Assembly: GCF_021397715.1 (NCBI RefSeq)
Contig: NZ_CP090207.1
Coordinates: 3,844,001 to 3,908,000, forward strand
DNA length: 64,000 nucleotides
Reading direction: 5' to 3'
DNA from: Pantoea agglomerans
GTDB taxonomy: Bacteria; Pseudomonadota; Gammaproteobacteria; Enterobacterales; Enterobacteriaceae
A model generated the notes under the pieces. The model did not search any database. It was not told the origin of the DNA and saw only the letters and a list, made by a program, of their open reading frames with translations. The translations under genes were made by a program, and so were the position numbers. Of this stretch, positions 7,931-16,785 are shown one piece after another; positions within the stretch are counted from its first letter, which is position 1; each line of letters begins with the position of its first letter.

Positions 7931-9262
7931 TTAGTGTTTCAGGGTTTTCAGGTAACGCTGATAGTTGTTATCGAAATTGAGCACCATCTGATCGGCAGTC
8001 TGACGCCCGGCCAGCAGTAACTGCACGTTCTGGTTCAGTTCGGCATTCATGGTCGGCGTCGCCCAGTCCACGTAGTGGCCTAAACCGTCATAGTCGTTGA
8101 GCGTCAGCCAGACCTGATACGCCTCCGCCAGCAGCGGATTGTCCGCCGGCATTTTGGCGGCTTTGTTGGTGCTGGCGGGCAGGAAGCCCACCTTCAGCCA
8201 GCGGTCTGCCATCGCATCTGACACCATATAGTTGATGAACTTCGCCGCCGCATCCTGCTGCTCTTTGCCCTTCGCGGTGCTGGTCACCGAGAAAGCCAGA
8301 TCGGTGCCGCCGACCATCAGCGGCTGTTTCACGCCCTCACCGGCCGGCATCGCGGCAAAGTGAATATCTTTGTTATCTTTAAACTGGCCGAGATACCAGG
8401 TGCCGCTCACCAGAAACGCCGCCTGATTGTTCTGGAACAGCGTGGCGGCATCATCGTGACCGATGCCCTGGAAGCCAGGGAAGAAGTAGCCTTTATCGGT
8501 CCAGCTCTTCATCATGCTGGCGGCCTTAACCAGTTTGTCATCTTTGAAGCTGCCGCCGACGTCGTAGATCAGATTATCCAGCGTCTTGCGGTCATGACTT
8601 TCGATCTGCGCCTGCCACAGCGTGCTGAGCAGTTGCTGACCCATGTTGCCATCCAGCAGGCCGAGCATCATCGGCGCGGTGCCCTGCTGCTTCAGCTTCG
8701 CCATCGCACTCTCCAGCTCGGCCAGCGTTTTCGGCACCGCGATTCCCGCTTTATCCAGCAACGCTTTGTTGTAGTAGAGTCCGACCATTTCGCCGAGGCT
8801 GGCAACGCCGTACAGTTTTCCGCTGCCGAACTCGCCGCTGTCTGACCAGCGGTTACGTTTGAGGATCGAGTCGGGGAAGCGGGTGGTCCAGCCATCTGCG
8901 CTGGCGTAACTGTCCAGCGGCACCAGCAGCTTATCTTTGACCAGCGATCCCATATCACCGCCGCCCTGATTGACCTGGGCGATCTGCGGACCGTCGCCTG
9001 CGGTCAGTGCCAGCTTGAGCGGAATACGCGTGTCTTCAAATGAGTGAACCGAGCGGTTAATCACGATGCCTGGATTCTGCTGCGTGAACTCTTTGATACC
9101 TTCATCCACCGCCGCGGTCTGCTGCGGATAGTTATAGATATCCCACTCATTCAGGGTAACAGCAGCCTGCGCGACGTGGGCAACGCTGCCCGCCAGCAAG
9201 CCCGCCGCCAAAAGCCGACCCAGACTGCAAACCCGGAACAAACCAACTGAGGAAACAGACAT
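7931..9262 (-). CDS. Extracellular sugar-binding protein of the ABC transporter
   Basis: A 443-residue family 1 solute-binding protein. A Sec signal peptide (hydrophobic [17 protein letters not shown], cleavage after AQA) precedes [15 protein letters not shown]. There is no lipobox, so it is free in the periplasm. The [14 protein letters not shown] motif and the [29 protein letters not shown] segment are characteristic of CUT1 binding proteins. ATG 9262 has AAGG eight bases upstream; a GTG three codons earlier is in frame but too close to the ribosome site. First gene of the operon with the two permeases and the GH28-like hydrolase. The ATPase is encoded separately at 10426. Confidence 0.88.
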   Translation of the reverse strand: MSVSSVGLFRVCSLGRLLAAGLLAGSVAHVAQAAVTLNEWDIYNYPQQTAAVDEGIKEFTQQNPGIVINRSVHSFEDTRIPLKLALTAGDGPQIAQVNQGGGDMGSLVKDKLLVPLDSYASADGWTTRFPDSILKRNRWSDSGEFGSGKLYGVASLGEMVGLYYNKALLDKAGIAVPKTLAELESAMAKLKQQGTAPMMLGLLDGNMGQQLLSTLWQAQIESHDRKTLDNLIYDVGGSFKDDKLVKAASMMKSWTDKGYFFPGFQGIGHDDAATLFQNNQAAFLVSGTWYLGQFKDNKDIHFAAMPAGEGVKQPLMVGGTDLAFSVTSTAKGKEQQDAAAKFINYMVSDAMADRWLKVGFLPASTNKAAKMPADNPLLAEAYQVWLTLNDYDGLGHYVDWATPTMNAELNQNVQLLLAGRQTADQMVLNFDNNYQRYLKTLKH

Positions 9263-9813
9263 TATGCTCACCTTCTCCAGACCAGGATCGGCATCCCTTC
9301 ATCTCACCGCCTGCCATCCCGCAGACTGAAGCCGCATAGAAAATGCACTCACCCATACTTACTTTAATAAAAAAATAAAGTCAAACAGCCAGCTGGTGAA
9401 ATTGCAACGCTGTGAGCGCGCGCAAATAAACAGCGATCTGCGGCTAAAATCAGCCGTTTGCGCTGGCCGGGTGAAGGATTGCCACGGTGAGAGAGGCTGA
9501 AGCAGCCTGCACGCAGCATGATATTCCAGCGCCATTCTGACAAAATAACTGCCTGATAAAACATATGAAAATCCTATCACGCTCACAGTTTACTGTTTTT
9601 TCCAGCCGTCAAAGCACAGACAAGTGCCGTGCGCCGGGCGTGTTGGCGATCACAGTTGTGAAGTGAGAAACGGGTAAAGTTTGCTGAACCAGGGGGGTTA
9701 GTGCGATAAGGTAATTATTCTATCTTGAAAACTAAGTCCACTTTCATTAACGTAACTTTTATCGGCGGGCAGCCTCTGTCACTGTCCCCTTCATCCACTC
9801 ATGAGAACTCACC
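9263..9813. promoter_or_regulatory. Divergent control region of the carbohydrate locus
   Basis: 551 bases without a credible gene, AT-rich in two blocks. For the minus-strand operon there is a TTGACT near 9378-9383 in an A/T run. An inverted repeat ACTTTA-N9-TAAAGT sits at 9361-9381, a possible regulator site. TCACA-GT-TGTGA lies at 9650-9661. Sequence rich in A/T around 9705-9760 could hold the plus-strand promoter. Exact promoters cannot be fixed by eye. Confidence 0.4.
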
Positions 9814-10413
9814 ATGGCGAATCAAGGTGTCATTCGTCCGGCGACCCCGGCGGACTATCCGGCGCTCTACCGTATCTGCCTGGAAACAGCGGATGCGGGC
9901 GGAGATGCCCGTGCGCTCTACTCTGATCCCGACTATCCCGGCCAGCGGTTTGCCGTGCCTTATGCGCGCTTCGCACCCGATTTTGCGTTTGTGCTGGAGA
10001 GCGCCGGTGAGGTAGTGGGCTATGTGGTCGCCGCGCCCGATACCCGCGCCTTCGAGGCGCAGCTGGAAACGCAGTGGTGGCCGCTGCTACAGCAGCATTA
10101 TCAGCAACGCCGCGCCGACGCCCCGCTCGACGACAAAATACTCGACGCCATTCGCCATCCCGATCGTGCGGCTGACGCGCTGGTTACCCAGTGGCCCGCT
10201 CACCTGCATATCAACCTGTTACCGGTCGCACAGAAAGGCGGCTGGGGACGCAAAATGATTGAGCATGAGCTGGCGGCGCTGCGGGCAGCGGGCGTCAGCG
10301 GCGTTCATCTTGGCGTCAGCCTGCAAAACGAGCAGGTCTGCGCCTTCTATCAGCGCATGGGATTCACCCCGATTATGCGCAGCAACGCCATCTACATGGG
10401 CCAGTTACTCTGA
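9814..10413 (+). CDS. GNAT-family acetyltransferase
   Basis: A 199-residue single-domain GNAT protein. The N-terminal VIRPATPADYPALYRICLET is the standard first strand and helix. VAQKGGWGRKMIEHELAALRAAG is the acetyl-CoA binding motif A, with a Gln/Gly-x-Gly-x-Gly-like pyrophosphate loop. LGVSLQNEQVCAFYQRMGFTPI is the motif B helix. The long insert between strands resembles the acetyltransferase-like domain found beside O-GlcNAcase in other organisms (from memory, not tested). It is 12 bases ahead of the ABC ATPase gene and so is part of the sugar locus. N-acetylation of an imported amino sugar is a reasonable guess, not shown by the sequence. Confidence 0.8.
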   Translation: MANQGVIRPATPADYPALYRICLETADAGGDARALYSDPDYPGQRFAVPYARFAPDFAFVLESAGEVVGYVVAAPDTRAFEAQLETQWWPLLQQHYQQRRADAPLDDKILDAIRHPDRAADALVTQWPAHLHINLLPVAQKGGWGRKMIEHELAALRAAGVSGVHLGVSLQNEQVCAFYQRMGFTPIMRSNAIYMGQLL

Positions 10414-10425
10414 GTGAGGTAGCCG

Positions 10426-11517
10426 ATGACCAGCCTGCGCTTGCAGAATGTGAAGAAGTCTTACGAGCACGTTAATGTGATTCATGGTATCGATCTGACG
10501 ATCAACAGCGGGGAATTTGTGGTCTTTGTCGGCCCATCCGGCTGCGGTAAATCGACGTTGCTGCGGATGATCGCCGGGCTGGAGGAGATCAGCAGCGGGC
10601 AGCTGCTGATTGAGGAAAAGGACATGACGCAACAGCCCGCCACCGAGCGCGGCATTGCGATGGTGTTTCAGTCCTATGCGCTCTACCCCAACATGACGGT
10701 GCGCGGTAACCTGGCCTATCCGCTTGAGGTGATGAAGAAGTCGAAGGCGGAGATTAACCAGGCCATTGAGCAGACCGCCGCCCGTCTGCACCTGACCGAA
10801 CTGCTTGACCGTCTGCCACGCGCGCTTTCCGGCGGGCAGCGGCAGCGCGTGGCGATTGGCCGGGCGATTATTCGTCATCCGCGAATCTTCCTGTTCGATG
10901 AACCGCTCTCAAACCTTGATGCCGAGCTGCGCCTGCAGATGCGGATTGAGATCGCCCGGCTGCACGCCTCGCTGGGCAACACCATGATCTATGTGACCCA
11001 CGATCAGCTGGAAGCGATGACGCTGGCGGATCGGATTGTGGTGCTGCGGCAGGGCCGGATTGAGCAGGTCGGCGCGCCGCTGACGCTCTATCACGACCCG
11101 GATAACCTGTTTGTCGCCGGTTTTATCGGCTCGCCGAAGATGAACTTCCTGCAGGCGGAGATCGCGGCGGTCGGAAACGGTGAAGTGCAGCTGCGGCTGC
11201 CGGAACTGAAGATAGATGGCCTGGTGCTGAACATCGCCGCGCCGTGCCAAGAAGGACAAACCGTGACGCTCGGCATTCGTCCGGAACACTTTCAGCCCGC
11301 CGCGCAGACGCCGGACGCACTGCGCTTTCACGGCGAGCTGGCCTATGGCGAGATGCTGGGCCATACCAACTATCTCTATCTCGATATTGGCCGGGAGCAG
11401 ATGCTGGTCGTGGAAGAGCGTGAGGCGCATCAGCGTGAGCTGGGGGCGCAGGTCGAACTGGGGATTTCCGCTGCCCACTGCCTGCTGTTTGATCAGCAGG
11501 GATTACGCCTGCGTTAG
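10426..11517 (+). CDS. Sugar ABC transporter ATP-binding protein (MalK/UgpC type)
   Basis: A 363-residue ATPase of the CUT1 class. Walker [10 protein letters not shown] (36-44), Q-loop [10 protein letters not shown], signature LSGGQRQR (134-141), Walker B IFLFDEP (154-160), and H-loop THD (191-193). A C-terminal TOBE/OB regulatory region follows from about residue 235 (IGSPKMNF onward; GIRPEHF). It should energise the permease pair at 6186-7873, since no other ATPase for that transporter is nearby. GAGG precedes ATG 10426. Encoding the ATPase divergently with a GNAT gene, away from its permeases, is less common than a single operon. Confidence 0.92.
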   Translation: MTSLRLQNVKKSYEHVNVIHGIDLTINSGEFVVFVGPSGCGKSTLLRMIAGLEEISSGQLLIEEKDMTQQPATERGIAMVFQSYALYPNMTVRGNLAYPLEVMKKSKAEINQAIEQTAARLHLTELLDRLPRALSGGQRQRVAIGRAIIRHPRIFLFDEPLSNLDAELRLQMRIEIARLHASLGNTMIYVTHDQLEAMTLADRIVVLRQGRIEQVGAPLTLYHDPDNLFVAGFIGSPKMNFLQAEIAAVGNGEVQLRLPELKIDGLVLNIAAPCQEGQTVTLGIRPEHFQPAAQTPDALRFHGELAYGEMLGHTNYLYLDIGREQMLVVEEREAHQRELGAQVELGISAAHCLLFDQQGLRLR

Positions 11518-11538
11518 GGCGAAGAGGTGACGATCGGC

Positions 11539-11559
11539 GGGCGCTTCGGCGCCCATTTT
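11539..11559 (+). terminator. Candidate terminator after the ATPase gene
   Basis: A 6-bp stem GGGCGC/GCGCCC closed by a TTCG tetraloop and followed by ATTTTG. The T-run is short. It sits between the convergent ATPase and ROK genes. Confidence 0.5.
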
Positions 11560-11573
11560 GCTGGCAGAAGCGG

Positions 11574-12689
11574 TCAGGTGACCGGCTCTTCATCCGCCTG
11601 GGCGGCCAGCAGGTCGAGCAGACGATTCACCGCAAAGCCGGCCGCGCCGAGTGCCCACATCCGGTTGGATTCGGTGAGAAACTGCAGCGGCGTCATGTGT
11701 GGCGTCAGTTTCAGCCGGTAAGCCTGAAAGCTCTGGGTGATGTGGTCGAGCAGAATGCGTGACGCCATATGCGGCTCCATCGCCAGATAGACCACGTCCG
11801 GATCGTAGGCCACCGACAGGTTCGCCAGCGAAATCCCTAATTCCCGTCCCGCCTCTTCCAGCGCCGCCAGCACCTCAGGCGTCGGGCGCTGATCCAGCGC
11901 CTGTAAGGTCAGCGTAGCCGGTTCGTCTTCCGCTACCCGCTGTAAAATAGCGCGCGAGGAGGCCACATCTTCCAGCAGGCGCAGCGAGCCATCCCCGACC
12001 AGCCCGTTACCGATCTCGCCCGCTTTGCCGTGGCGACCGCGATAGAGCTGACGATTAAGGATAATCCCGGCGCCGATCCCTTTACCGTAGGTGGCAATCA
12101 CCGCCGACTGGGCGGTGCCCAGCTGGCCAAACACCAGTGCCGCCATTGCCATCGCGTTGGCGTCATTCTCAATAAACACCGGCAGCGAGAAACGTTCCTC
12201 CAGCTGGCGGGCAATGGGAACGTTATCCCAGTCGAGCACCTTCGAGCGGATGCAGTAACCATTTTCGGCATCCACCAGTCCCGATAACGCCAGCCCGATG
12301 GCCCCGACCCGCTTCTCTTCCACCCCGCGCAGAAATTTCGCCAGAGCATCACCGAGCTGGCGTGGGGACATGCTGCCCGGCGGCATCTGCTGTTCACCCA
12401 GCAGATTGCCACTGAGATCGGTCATGACGATCAGGTTACGCTCTGCGTTGAGCTGGATGCCGATGACGCTGGCACGATCGGGATTGAGTCCGAGCAAGGT
12501 CTTTGGCCGCCCCATCGACACGCGCCGCAGTCCCAGCTCCTGCACAATCTCTTGTGCCAGCAGGCGATTGGTCGCTTGCGAAACCGTCGACATGCTCAGC
12601 CCGCTGCGGACTTTCAGGTCGGACTGGCTAATCGGCGCATTTTCAACAATCAACCGCAGGATGCGTGCAGTCACGTTGGGAGCGGTCAT
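11574..12689 (-). CDS. ROK-family transcriptional regulator
   Basis: A 371-residue NagC/Mlc-like regulator. The N-terminal winged helix reads RILRLIVENAPISQSDLKVRSGLSMSTVSQATNRLL. The ROK sugar-binding domain follows from residue 75, with ENDANAMAMAAL and YGKGIGAGIILNRQLYRGRHGKAGEIGN. In typical ROK proteins GEIGH and a CxCGxxGC loop bind zinc; here the His is Asn and the Cys loop is replaced by VGDGSLRLLED, so the zinc site looks lost. The start is ATG 12689 with GAGG upstream; an earlier GTG lacks a ribosome site. It follows the amino-sugar kinase gene (40-base gap). Likely the repressor or activator of the surrounding sugar locus. Confidence 0.87.
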   Translation of the reverse strand: MTAPNVTARILRLIVENAPISQSDLKVRSGLSMSTVSQATNRLLAQEIVQELGLRRVSMGRPKTLLGLNPDRASVIGIQLNAERNLIVMTDLSGNLLGEQQMPPGSMSPRQLGDALAKFLRGVEEKRVGAIGLALSGLVDAENGYCIRSKVLDWDNVPIARQLEERFSLPVFIENDANAMAMAALVFGQLGTAQSAVIATYGKGIGAGIILNRQLYRGRHGKAGEIGNGLVGDGSLRLLEDVASSRAILQRVAEDEPATLTLQALDQRPTPEVLAALEEAGRELGISLANLSVAYDPDVVYLAMEPHMASRILLDHITQSFQAYRLKLTPHMTPLQFLTESNRMWALGAAGFAVNRLLDLLAAQADEEPVT

Positions 12690-12729
12690 AAATTCCTCAG
12701 ATTGACGCACTGACGCTGGGGAACCGGCT

Positions 12730-13635
12730 TCAGGTCAGTGATGGGGTAAAGGGAGCGGGCTGGTCGCCGGCAGCCAGCGTCCGGGCGAGCGTTAAGGCTC
12801 CGCTCAGCGCGTCACCCAGCGGCGTGACCAGCCGGGTCTGAATATCGGTCGCCAGCCAGCGGTAAACCGGCGCGGCCAGCCCGCCCATCAGTGCGACCCG
12901 TCCATTGCTCAGCGCGGTCAGACGACGCACCATCATGCCGATATCGGCTGCGGTCTGCTGCAGCAACGCCTGCGCATGGTCATCACCGGCGCTGGCCGCC
13001 GCGAAAATCTGCGGTACCACGCGCGCCCAGTCGGCAGGCGCGGCGGTACGGGTCCACAGCAGCATGGCTTCCGGACTGTGATCAAACTGCGCCATCAGCT
13101 GCTGCGTCAACGCGCTGTGTTCAACCATCGCCTCGTGGGCCAGCAGCGCCAGACGCAGCGCCCGGCGACCCAGCTCCGCGCCGGAACCCTGATCGGAAAG
13201 CGCAAAGCCCCAGCCACCCAGCAGCGTGAAGCGCTCGCCATCCCAGGCCGCGCCCTGACTGCCGGTGCCAATAATAAACACCGCGCCAGGCTGCCCGGCG
13301 TGCGCGCCCGCACAGGCGATTTCCACATCGCTGACCACCTGCAATGCGGCACAGGCAGGCTGCCAGCCGGAGAGACGCGCCTGCACCGAGACGACGTTGG
13401 CACCGGCTAATCCGGCCACCAGTGAGGTCTGCGCCAGCGCCTGCGGCGTTAATCCGGCCAGGGAAAATACCCGATCAATCAGCTGTTCAACGCAGGCCAG
13501 CGCCGCCTCATACTGCGACCAGACGTTGGCGGGTCCGCCCGTGGCTTCCGCCAGCACCGTACCCTGAAGGTCGGTTAACCGCGCACGACACTGGGTGCCG
13601 CCGCCATCAATGCCAAGGAGATAGTGTGATTGCAC
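12730..13635 (-). CDS. BadF/BadG-type N-acetylglucosamine / glucosamine kinase
   Basis: A 301-residue ASKHA-fold kinase. It has the phosphate-1 loop LGIDGGGTQCRARLTD at the N-terminus, the phosphate-2 region VFIIGTGSQGAAW near residue 118, and GGWGFALSDQGSGAELGRRAL (residues 138-158). This is the pattern of the eukaryotic-type GlcNAc kinase and bacterial glucosamine kinase (GspK) group. Expected job: ATP-dependent phosphorylation of an amino sugar in the cytoplasm. The stop is 40 bases ahead of the ROK gene, so the two are probably co-transcribed. The exact sugar is inferred from family only. Confidence 0.82.
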   Translation of the reverse strand: MQSHYLLGIDGGGTQCRARLTDLQGTVLAEATGGPANVWSQYEAALACVEQLIDRVFSLAGLTPQALAQTSLVAGLAGANVVSVQARLSGWQPACAALQVVSDVEIACAGAHAGQPGAVFIIGTGSQGAAWDGERFTLLGGWGFALSDQGSGAELGRRALRLALLAHEAMVEHSALTQQLMAQFDHSPEAMLLWTRTAAPADWARVVPQIFAAASAGDDHAQALLQQTAADIGMMVRRLTALSNGRVALMGGLAAPVYRWLATDIQTRLVTPLGDALSGALTLARTLAAGDQPAPFTPSLT

Positions 13636-13806
13636 GCGCTTCCTCCCGCCTCCACTGATTAAGAGTTGTTGCCATCATCAGCGAACGATAGGGTAAAAAA
13701 ACTTAAATCGCAATAACAAATAAATATGGCAATAAAAGATTGGCTATTTTTTGTTAATTTACATAGATATAACACAAAGACACCTCGCAAAACGCGCAGG
13801 CGGATA

Positions 13807-13833
13807 TTGACATTACTTTTTCTATCGTAATAA
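13807..13833 (+). promoter_or_regulatory. Promoter and inverted repeat before the oxidoreductase
   Basis: TTGACA at 13807-13812 is a perfect -35, with TAATAA at 13828-13833 as a weak -10 at 15 bp. An inverted repeat ATTAC-N10-GTAAT (13812-13831) covers the spacer, a good place for the ROK regulator to bind (inference). The 278-base gap between the kinase and oxidoreductase starts is strongly AT-rich. Confidence 0.5.
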
Positions 13834-13913
13834 GTTGATGGTCAGATTATCAACAGCCGCGCCGGGCGACGGGCGGGCTCTGCATCATCCGAATTCAGCA
13901 TCAGGGGTTTAAC

Positions 13914-15071
13914 ATGAAAGTAGGCATTATCGGTCTCGGCTTTCGTCTGTCCCACGTGATTAAAGAGTTTAACAACGCCGACGACGCCTTCTCGGTAGTG
14001 GGTTATTACGACCCGGCACCTGCCGGACTGCCCAATCTGCACAGCTTCGCTATCGATCCGGGCCAGTCGTTTGAGTCGATTGAGGCGCTGTTGCAGCACG
14101 GCGGTATGGATGTGGTGCTGGTCGGCTCACCCAATTTTCTGCATCTTGAGCATGTCGGCCAGGCGCTGGCAGCGGGCTACACCGTGTTTACCGAAAAACC
14201 GGTGGTGATCAATGAACAGCAGACCATGGAGATGGCGAAGCTGGTGCGGCAGTATGGCGAGGCGCGCATTCTGGTCGGTCTGGTGCTGCGCTATTCCCCG
14301 CTCTATCACGATCTGCTGGCGGCGCGTGACGCTGGCCGGCTGGGCGAGATCACCTCGATTGAAGCCACGGAACATATCAAGCCGTATCACGGCGCTTTCT
14401 TCCAGCGCGACTGGCGGCGGCTGGAAAAGTACGCCGGCCCCTATATTCTGGAAAAATGCTGCCACGACATCGATCTTTATCAGGGCTTAATGCAGCAGCG
14501 TCCGGTGCGGGTTGCCAGCTTTGGTGGCCGTAAATCCTTTACGCCAGCCCATGCGCCGCAGGGTGCAATCACCGCCGACGCAGAGGTGTATCACATCAAG
14601 CCCAGCGGCTGGTCCAGTACCGATGCGGTATTCGACAGCGACGCCGATATTGTCGATTACCAGACCGCGCTGATTGAATATGCCGGCGGTGCCACCCTCG
14701 CCTTTCACGCCAACCTCAACGTGCCGGATGAGTTCCGCCGTTTCTGCGTGATTGGCACTGACGGCATGGCTGAAGGCGATTTCGTCCGTAACTACTTCCG
14801 CGTTCACAACGCGCGCAGCGGCGAGAAAGAGATCGATACCGCCTACAGCGGCAATGCTTACGATGGCCATTACGGCGCTGACGCGCTGATGGCGGAAGAG
14901 ATCGTCAAACACATTAAACAGGGAACGCCGCTGAAAGTTTCAGTGGTGGACGCGCTGGAAGCGGGCCTCACCGCGATAAAAATCGATGAGGCGCGCAAAA
15001 CCCGCAGCGTAGTGGACATGCGTGAAAGCTGGCAAACATTTGACGCCAACCTGGGAAAAACCGGGGCCTGA
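13914..15071 (+). CDS. Gfo/Idh/MocA-family sugar oxidoreductase
   Basis: A 385-residue NAD(P)-dependent oxidoreductase. An N-terminal Rossmann fold (VGIIGLGFRLSHVIKEF) comes first. The VGSPNFLHLEHVGQALAAGYTVFTEKPVV segment (residues 75-103) holds the EKP motif, with Lys as a catalytic-site residue. The C-terminal alpha/beta domain begins around residue 130, and EKCCHDIDLYQ is the H-x-x-D-like catalytic stretch of the family. Such enzymes oxidise or epimerise sugars and sugar acids. AGGGG precedes ATG 13914. It has its own promoter opposite the kinase-ROK operon, and a strong terminator follows it. Confidence 0.87.
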   Translation: MKVGIIGLGFRLSHVIKEFNNADDAFSVVGYYDPAPAGLPNLHSFAIDPGQSFESIEALLQHGGMDVVLVGSPNFLHLEHVGQALAAGYTVFTEKPVVINEQQTMEMAKLVRQYGEARILVGLVLRYSPLYHDLLAARDAGRLGEITSIEATEHIKPYHGAFFQRDWRRLEKYAGPYILEKCCHDIDLYQGLMQQRPVRVASFGGRKSFTPAHAPQGAITADAEVYHIKPSGWSSTDAVFDSDADIVDYQTALIEYAGGATLAFHANLNVPDEFRRFCVIGTDGMAEGDFVRNYFRVHNARSGEKEIDTAYSGNAYDGHYGADALMAEEIVKHIKQGTPLKVSVVDALEAGLTAIKIDEARKTRSVVDMRESWQTFDANLGKTGA

Positions 15072-15146
15072 TGGCCCTACCTGCGGGTCGGCCTCCCCCG
15101 TCGCCCCAAAGGCTGTGACTAGCGGTATGACTGGAACCTGACTGTA

Positions 15147-15170
15147 ACCGGCCTGCGGGCCGGTTTTTTT
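15147..15170 (+). terminator. Rho-independent terminator after the oxidoreductase
   Basis: Stem ACCGGCC/GGCCGGT with loop TGCG, followed by seven T. Its last bases touch the 3' end of the convergent MFS gene. Confidence 0.85.
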
Positions 15171-16410
15171 ATGCCGGATCGACGTCGTTCTCCAGCTTCT
15201 GACGCCGCCGTAAATGCGGAAACAGCTTCATCCACAGCGCCACCACCACCAGCGTGCCAATACCGCCAATCGCCACTGCCGGTACCGCTCCCAGCCAGGC
15301 CGCCAGCAGCCCCGACTCAAATTCCCCCAGCTGATTAGAGGTGTTGATGAAAATGGCGTTCACCGCATTGACCCGCCCGCGCATCGCATCCGGCGTATCG
15401 AGCTGCACCAGCGCGCCGCGAATCACCATGCTGACCATATCAAATCCGCCCAGCGCGGCCAGCGCCAGCAGCGACAGCCAGAGCTGACTGGAGAGCGCGA
15501 ACACCAGCGTCGCGACGCCAAAACCGGCCACCGATCCGAACATAATCATGCCGACATGCTTGTCCAGCTTGTGACGACTCAGCCAGATCCCCACCAGCAG
15601 CGCGCCTACCGACGGCGCACCGCGCAGCATCCCTAATCCCCACGGGCCGGTGTGCAGAATATCTTTCGCAAAGATCGGCAGCAGCGCGGTGGCACCGCCC
15701 AGCAGCACCGCAAACAGGTCCAGCGAGATCACTCCCAGCACATCTTTGCGCTCACGGATGAAGTGAATCCCGGCAAACAGGTTCTTCATGTTCATCGGCA
15801 GCCGCGGCTGGCTGGGTCGCTGATAGCGCAGCAGGGCGACCAGCGTCAGCGAGATAAAATAGAACAGCCCGGAGACGCCATAAACCACTTCAGGACCGGC
15901 CACGTAGAGCAGTCCGCCCAGGGTCGGTCCGACAATCACCGCCGCCTGCCCGCCCACCGAGTTCATCGCCATCGCGCGCGCCAGAATCGACGGCGGCACC
16001 AGTGACGGCAGCATCGAGGACATGGCGGGCCACTCCAGCGCTTTGGCGACAGCAATCATAAACACCAGTCCCCACAAAGCGGTTTTATCGACCGAATGAA
16101 ACAGCGTCAGCACCACCAGCCCCAGCAGTGCGGCAAACTCCACCAGCTGACCGAACAACACGATACGTCGCCGATCGTACTGATCGGCCAGATGTCCGGC
16201 CGGCAGCGCCAGCAATACCGAAGGGAGAAACTGCATCAGACCGATCATGCCTAACGCCAGCGCACTGTTGGTCAGTGCGTAAATCTGCCAGCTGATCGCC
16301 ACTGAAAACATCTGAAACCCAAACGACGAGCAGGTGCGTGCCAGCCAGAATGCGACAAACGTCCGGTGTCGCCACAGCGACTCTTCTGCTGCCGGTGCCA
16401 TCAATCCCAT
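15169..16410 (-). CDS. MFS exporter of the EntS-like (MFS_3) group
   Basis: A 413-residue 12-helix transporter. The MFS signature between helices 2 and 3 reads LPAGHLADQYDRRRIV. The N-terminal LARTCSSFGFQMFSVAISWQIYALT and the central LRGAPSVGALLVGIWLSRHKL are typical of the EntS-like group of exporters. The C-terminus is basic (FPHLRRRQKL). No siderophore biosynthesis genes are near, so the substrate is open. It is convergent with the oxidoreductase gene and shares its terminator region. Confidence 0.8.
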   Translation of the reverse strand: MGLMAPAAEESLWRHRTFVAFWLARTCSSFGFQMFSVAISWQIYALTNSALALGMIGLMQFLPSVLLALPAGHLADQYDRRRIVLFGQLVEFAALLGLVVLTLFHSVDKTALWGLVFMIAVAKALEWPAMSSMLPSLVPPSILARAMAMNSVGGQAAVIVGPTLGGLLYVAGPEVVYGVSGLFYFISLTLVALLRYQRPSQPRLPMNMKNLFAGIHFIRERKDVLGVISLDLFAVLLGGATALLPIFAKDILHTGPWGLGMLRGAPSVGALLVGIWLSRHKLDKHVGMIMFGSVAGFGVATLVFALSSQLWLSLLALAALGGFDMVSMVIRGALVQLDTPDAMRGRVNAVNAIFINTSNQLGEFESGLLAAWLGAVPAVAIGGIGTLVVVALWMKLFPHLRRRQKLENDVDPA

Positions 16411-16785
16411 GTTCTATCCCATATTAAGTGATGATTCCCGCGTTGTTGCGCGGTGTTATTGGTGCAGTCTGACGGCATGATAAGGGTCAGGATGCGCGGA
16501 CCGGCCGCGTCAGCCTTGCCTGCCTGCACGGCCAGCGGGTCTCATCGGGATCTGCCCTGATAATTACCAGCCTATTGGTCCTTACTGTTGAATATATTCC
16601 AGGTAATCATCAGACGCCAAAGGAATAATTTTCTCTTTCATATCGGCTTTATTTACTTTTTCCGGCAACAAAGGGGTGATTTGGAATAAGCAGTTGATCT
16701 ATATTTATTCACGCGTTCAGAAAAATGCGACTTTTTATATCAATAATTATCAACACCACCTTTTATATTGCATTTCATAGAGATA
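16411..16785. other. AT-rich intergenic region before the EAL-like gene
   Basis: 375 bases with markedly lower GC than the flanking genes, especially after 16560. It probably holds the promoters of the MFS gene (minus) and the EAL-like gene (plus), but no clear -35/-10 pair stands out. A 19-codon frame (ATG to TAA, minus, around 16580-16639) has no convincing ribosome site. Confidence 0.4.

Noticed and set aside
16580..16639. 19-codon minus-strand frame starting MKEKIIPLASDD, considered as a small peptide or PqqA because gcd is near
   Set aside because: No Glu-x3-Tyr motif of PqqA, no clear ribosome site, and a frame this short is expected by chance in AT-rich DNA.
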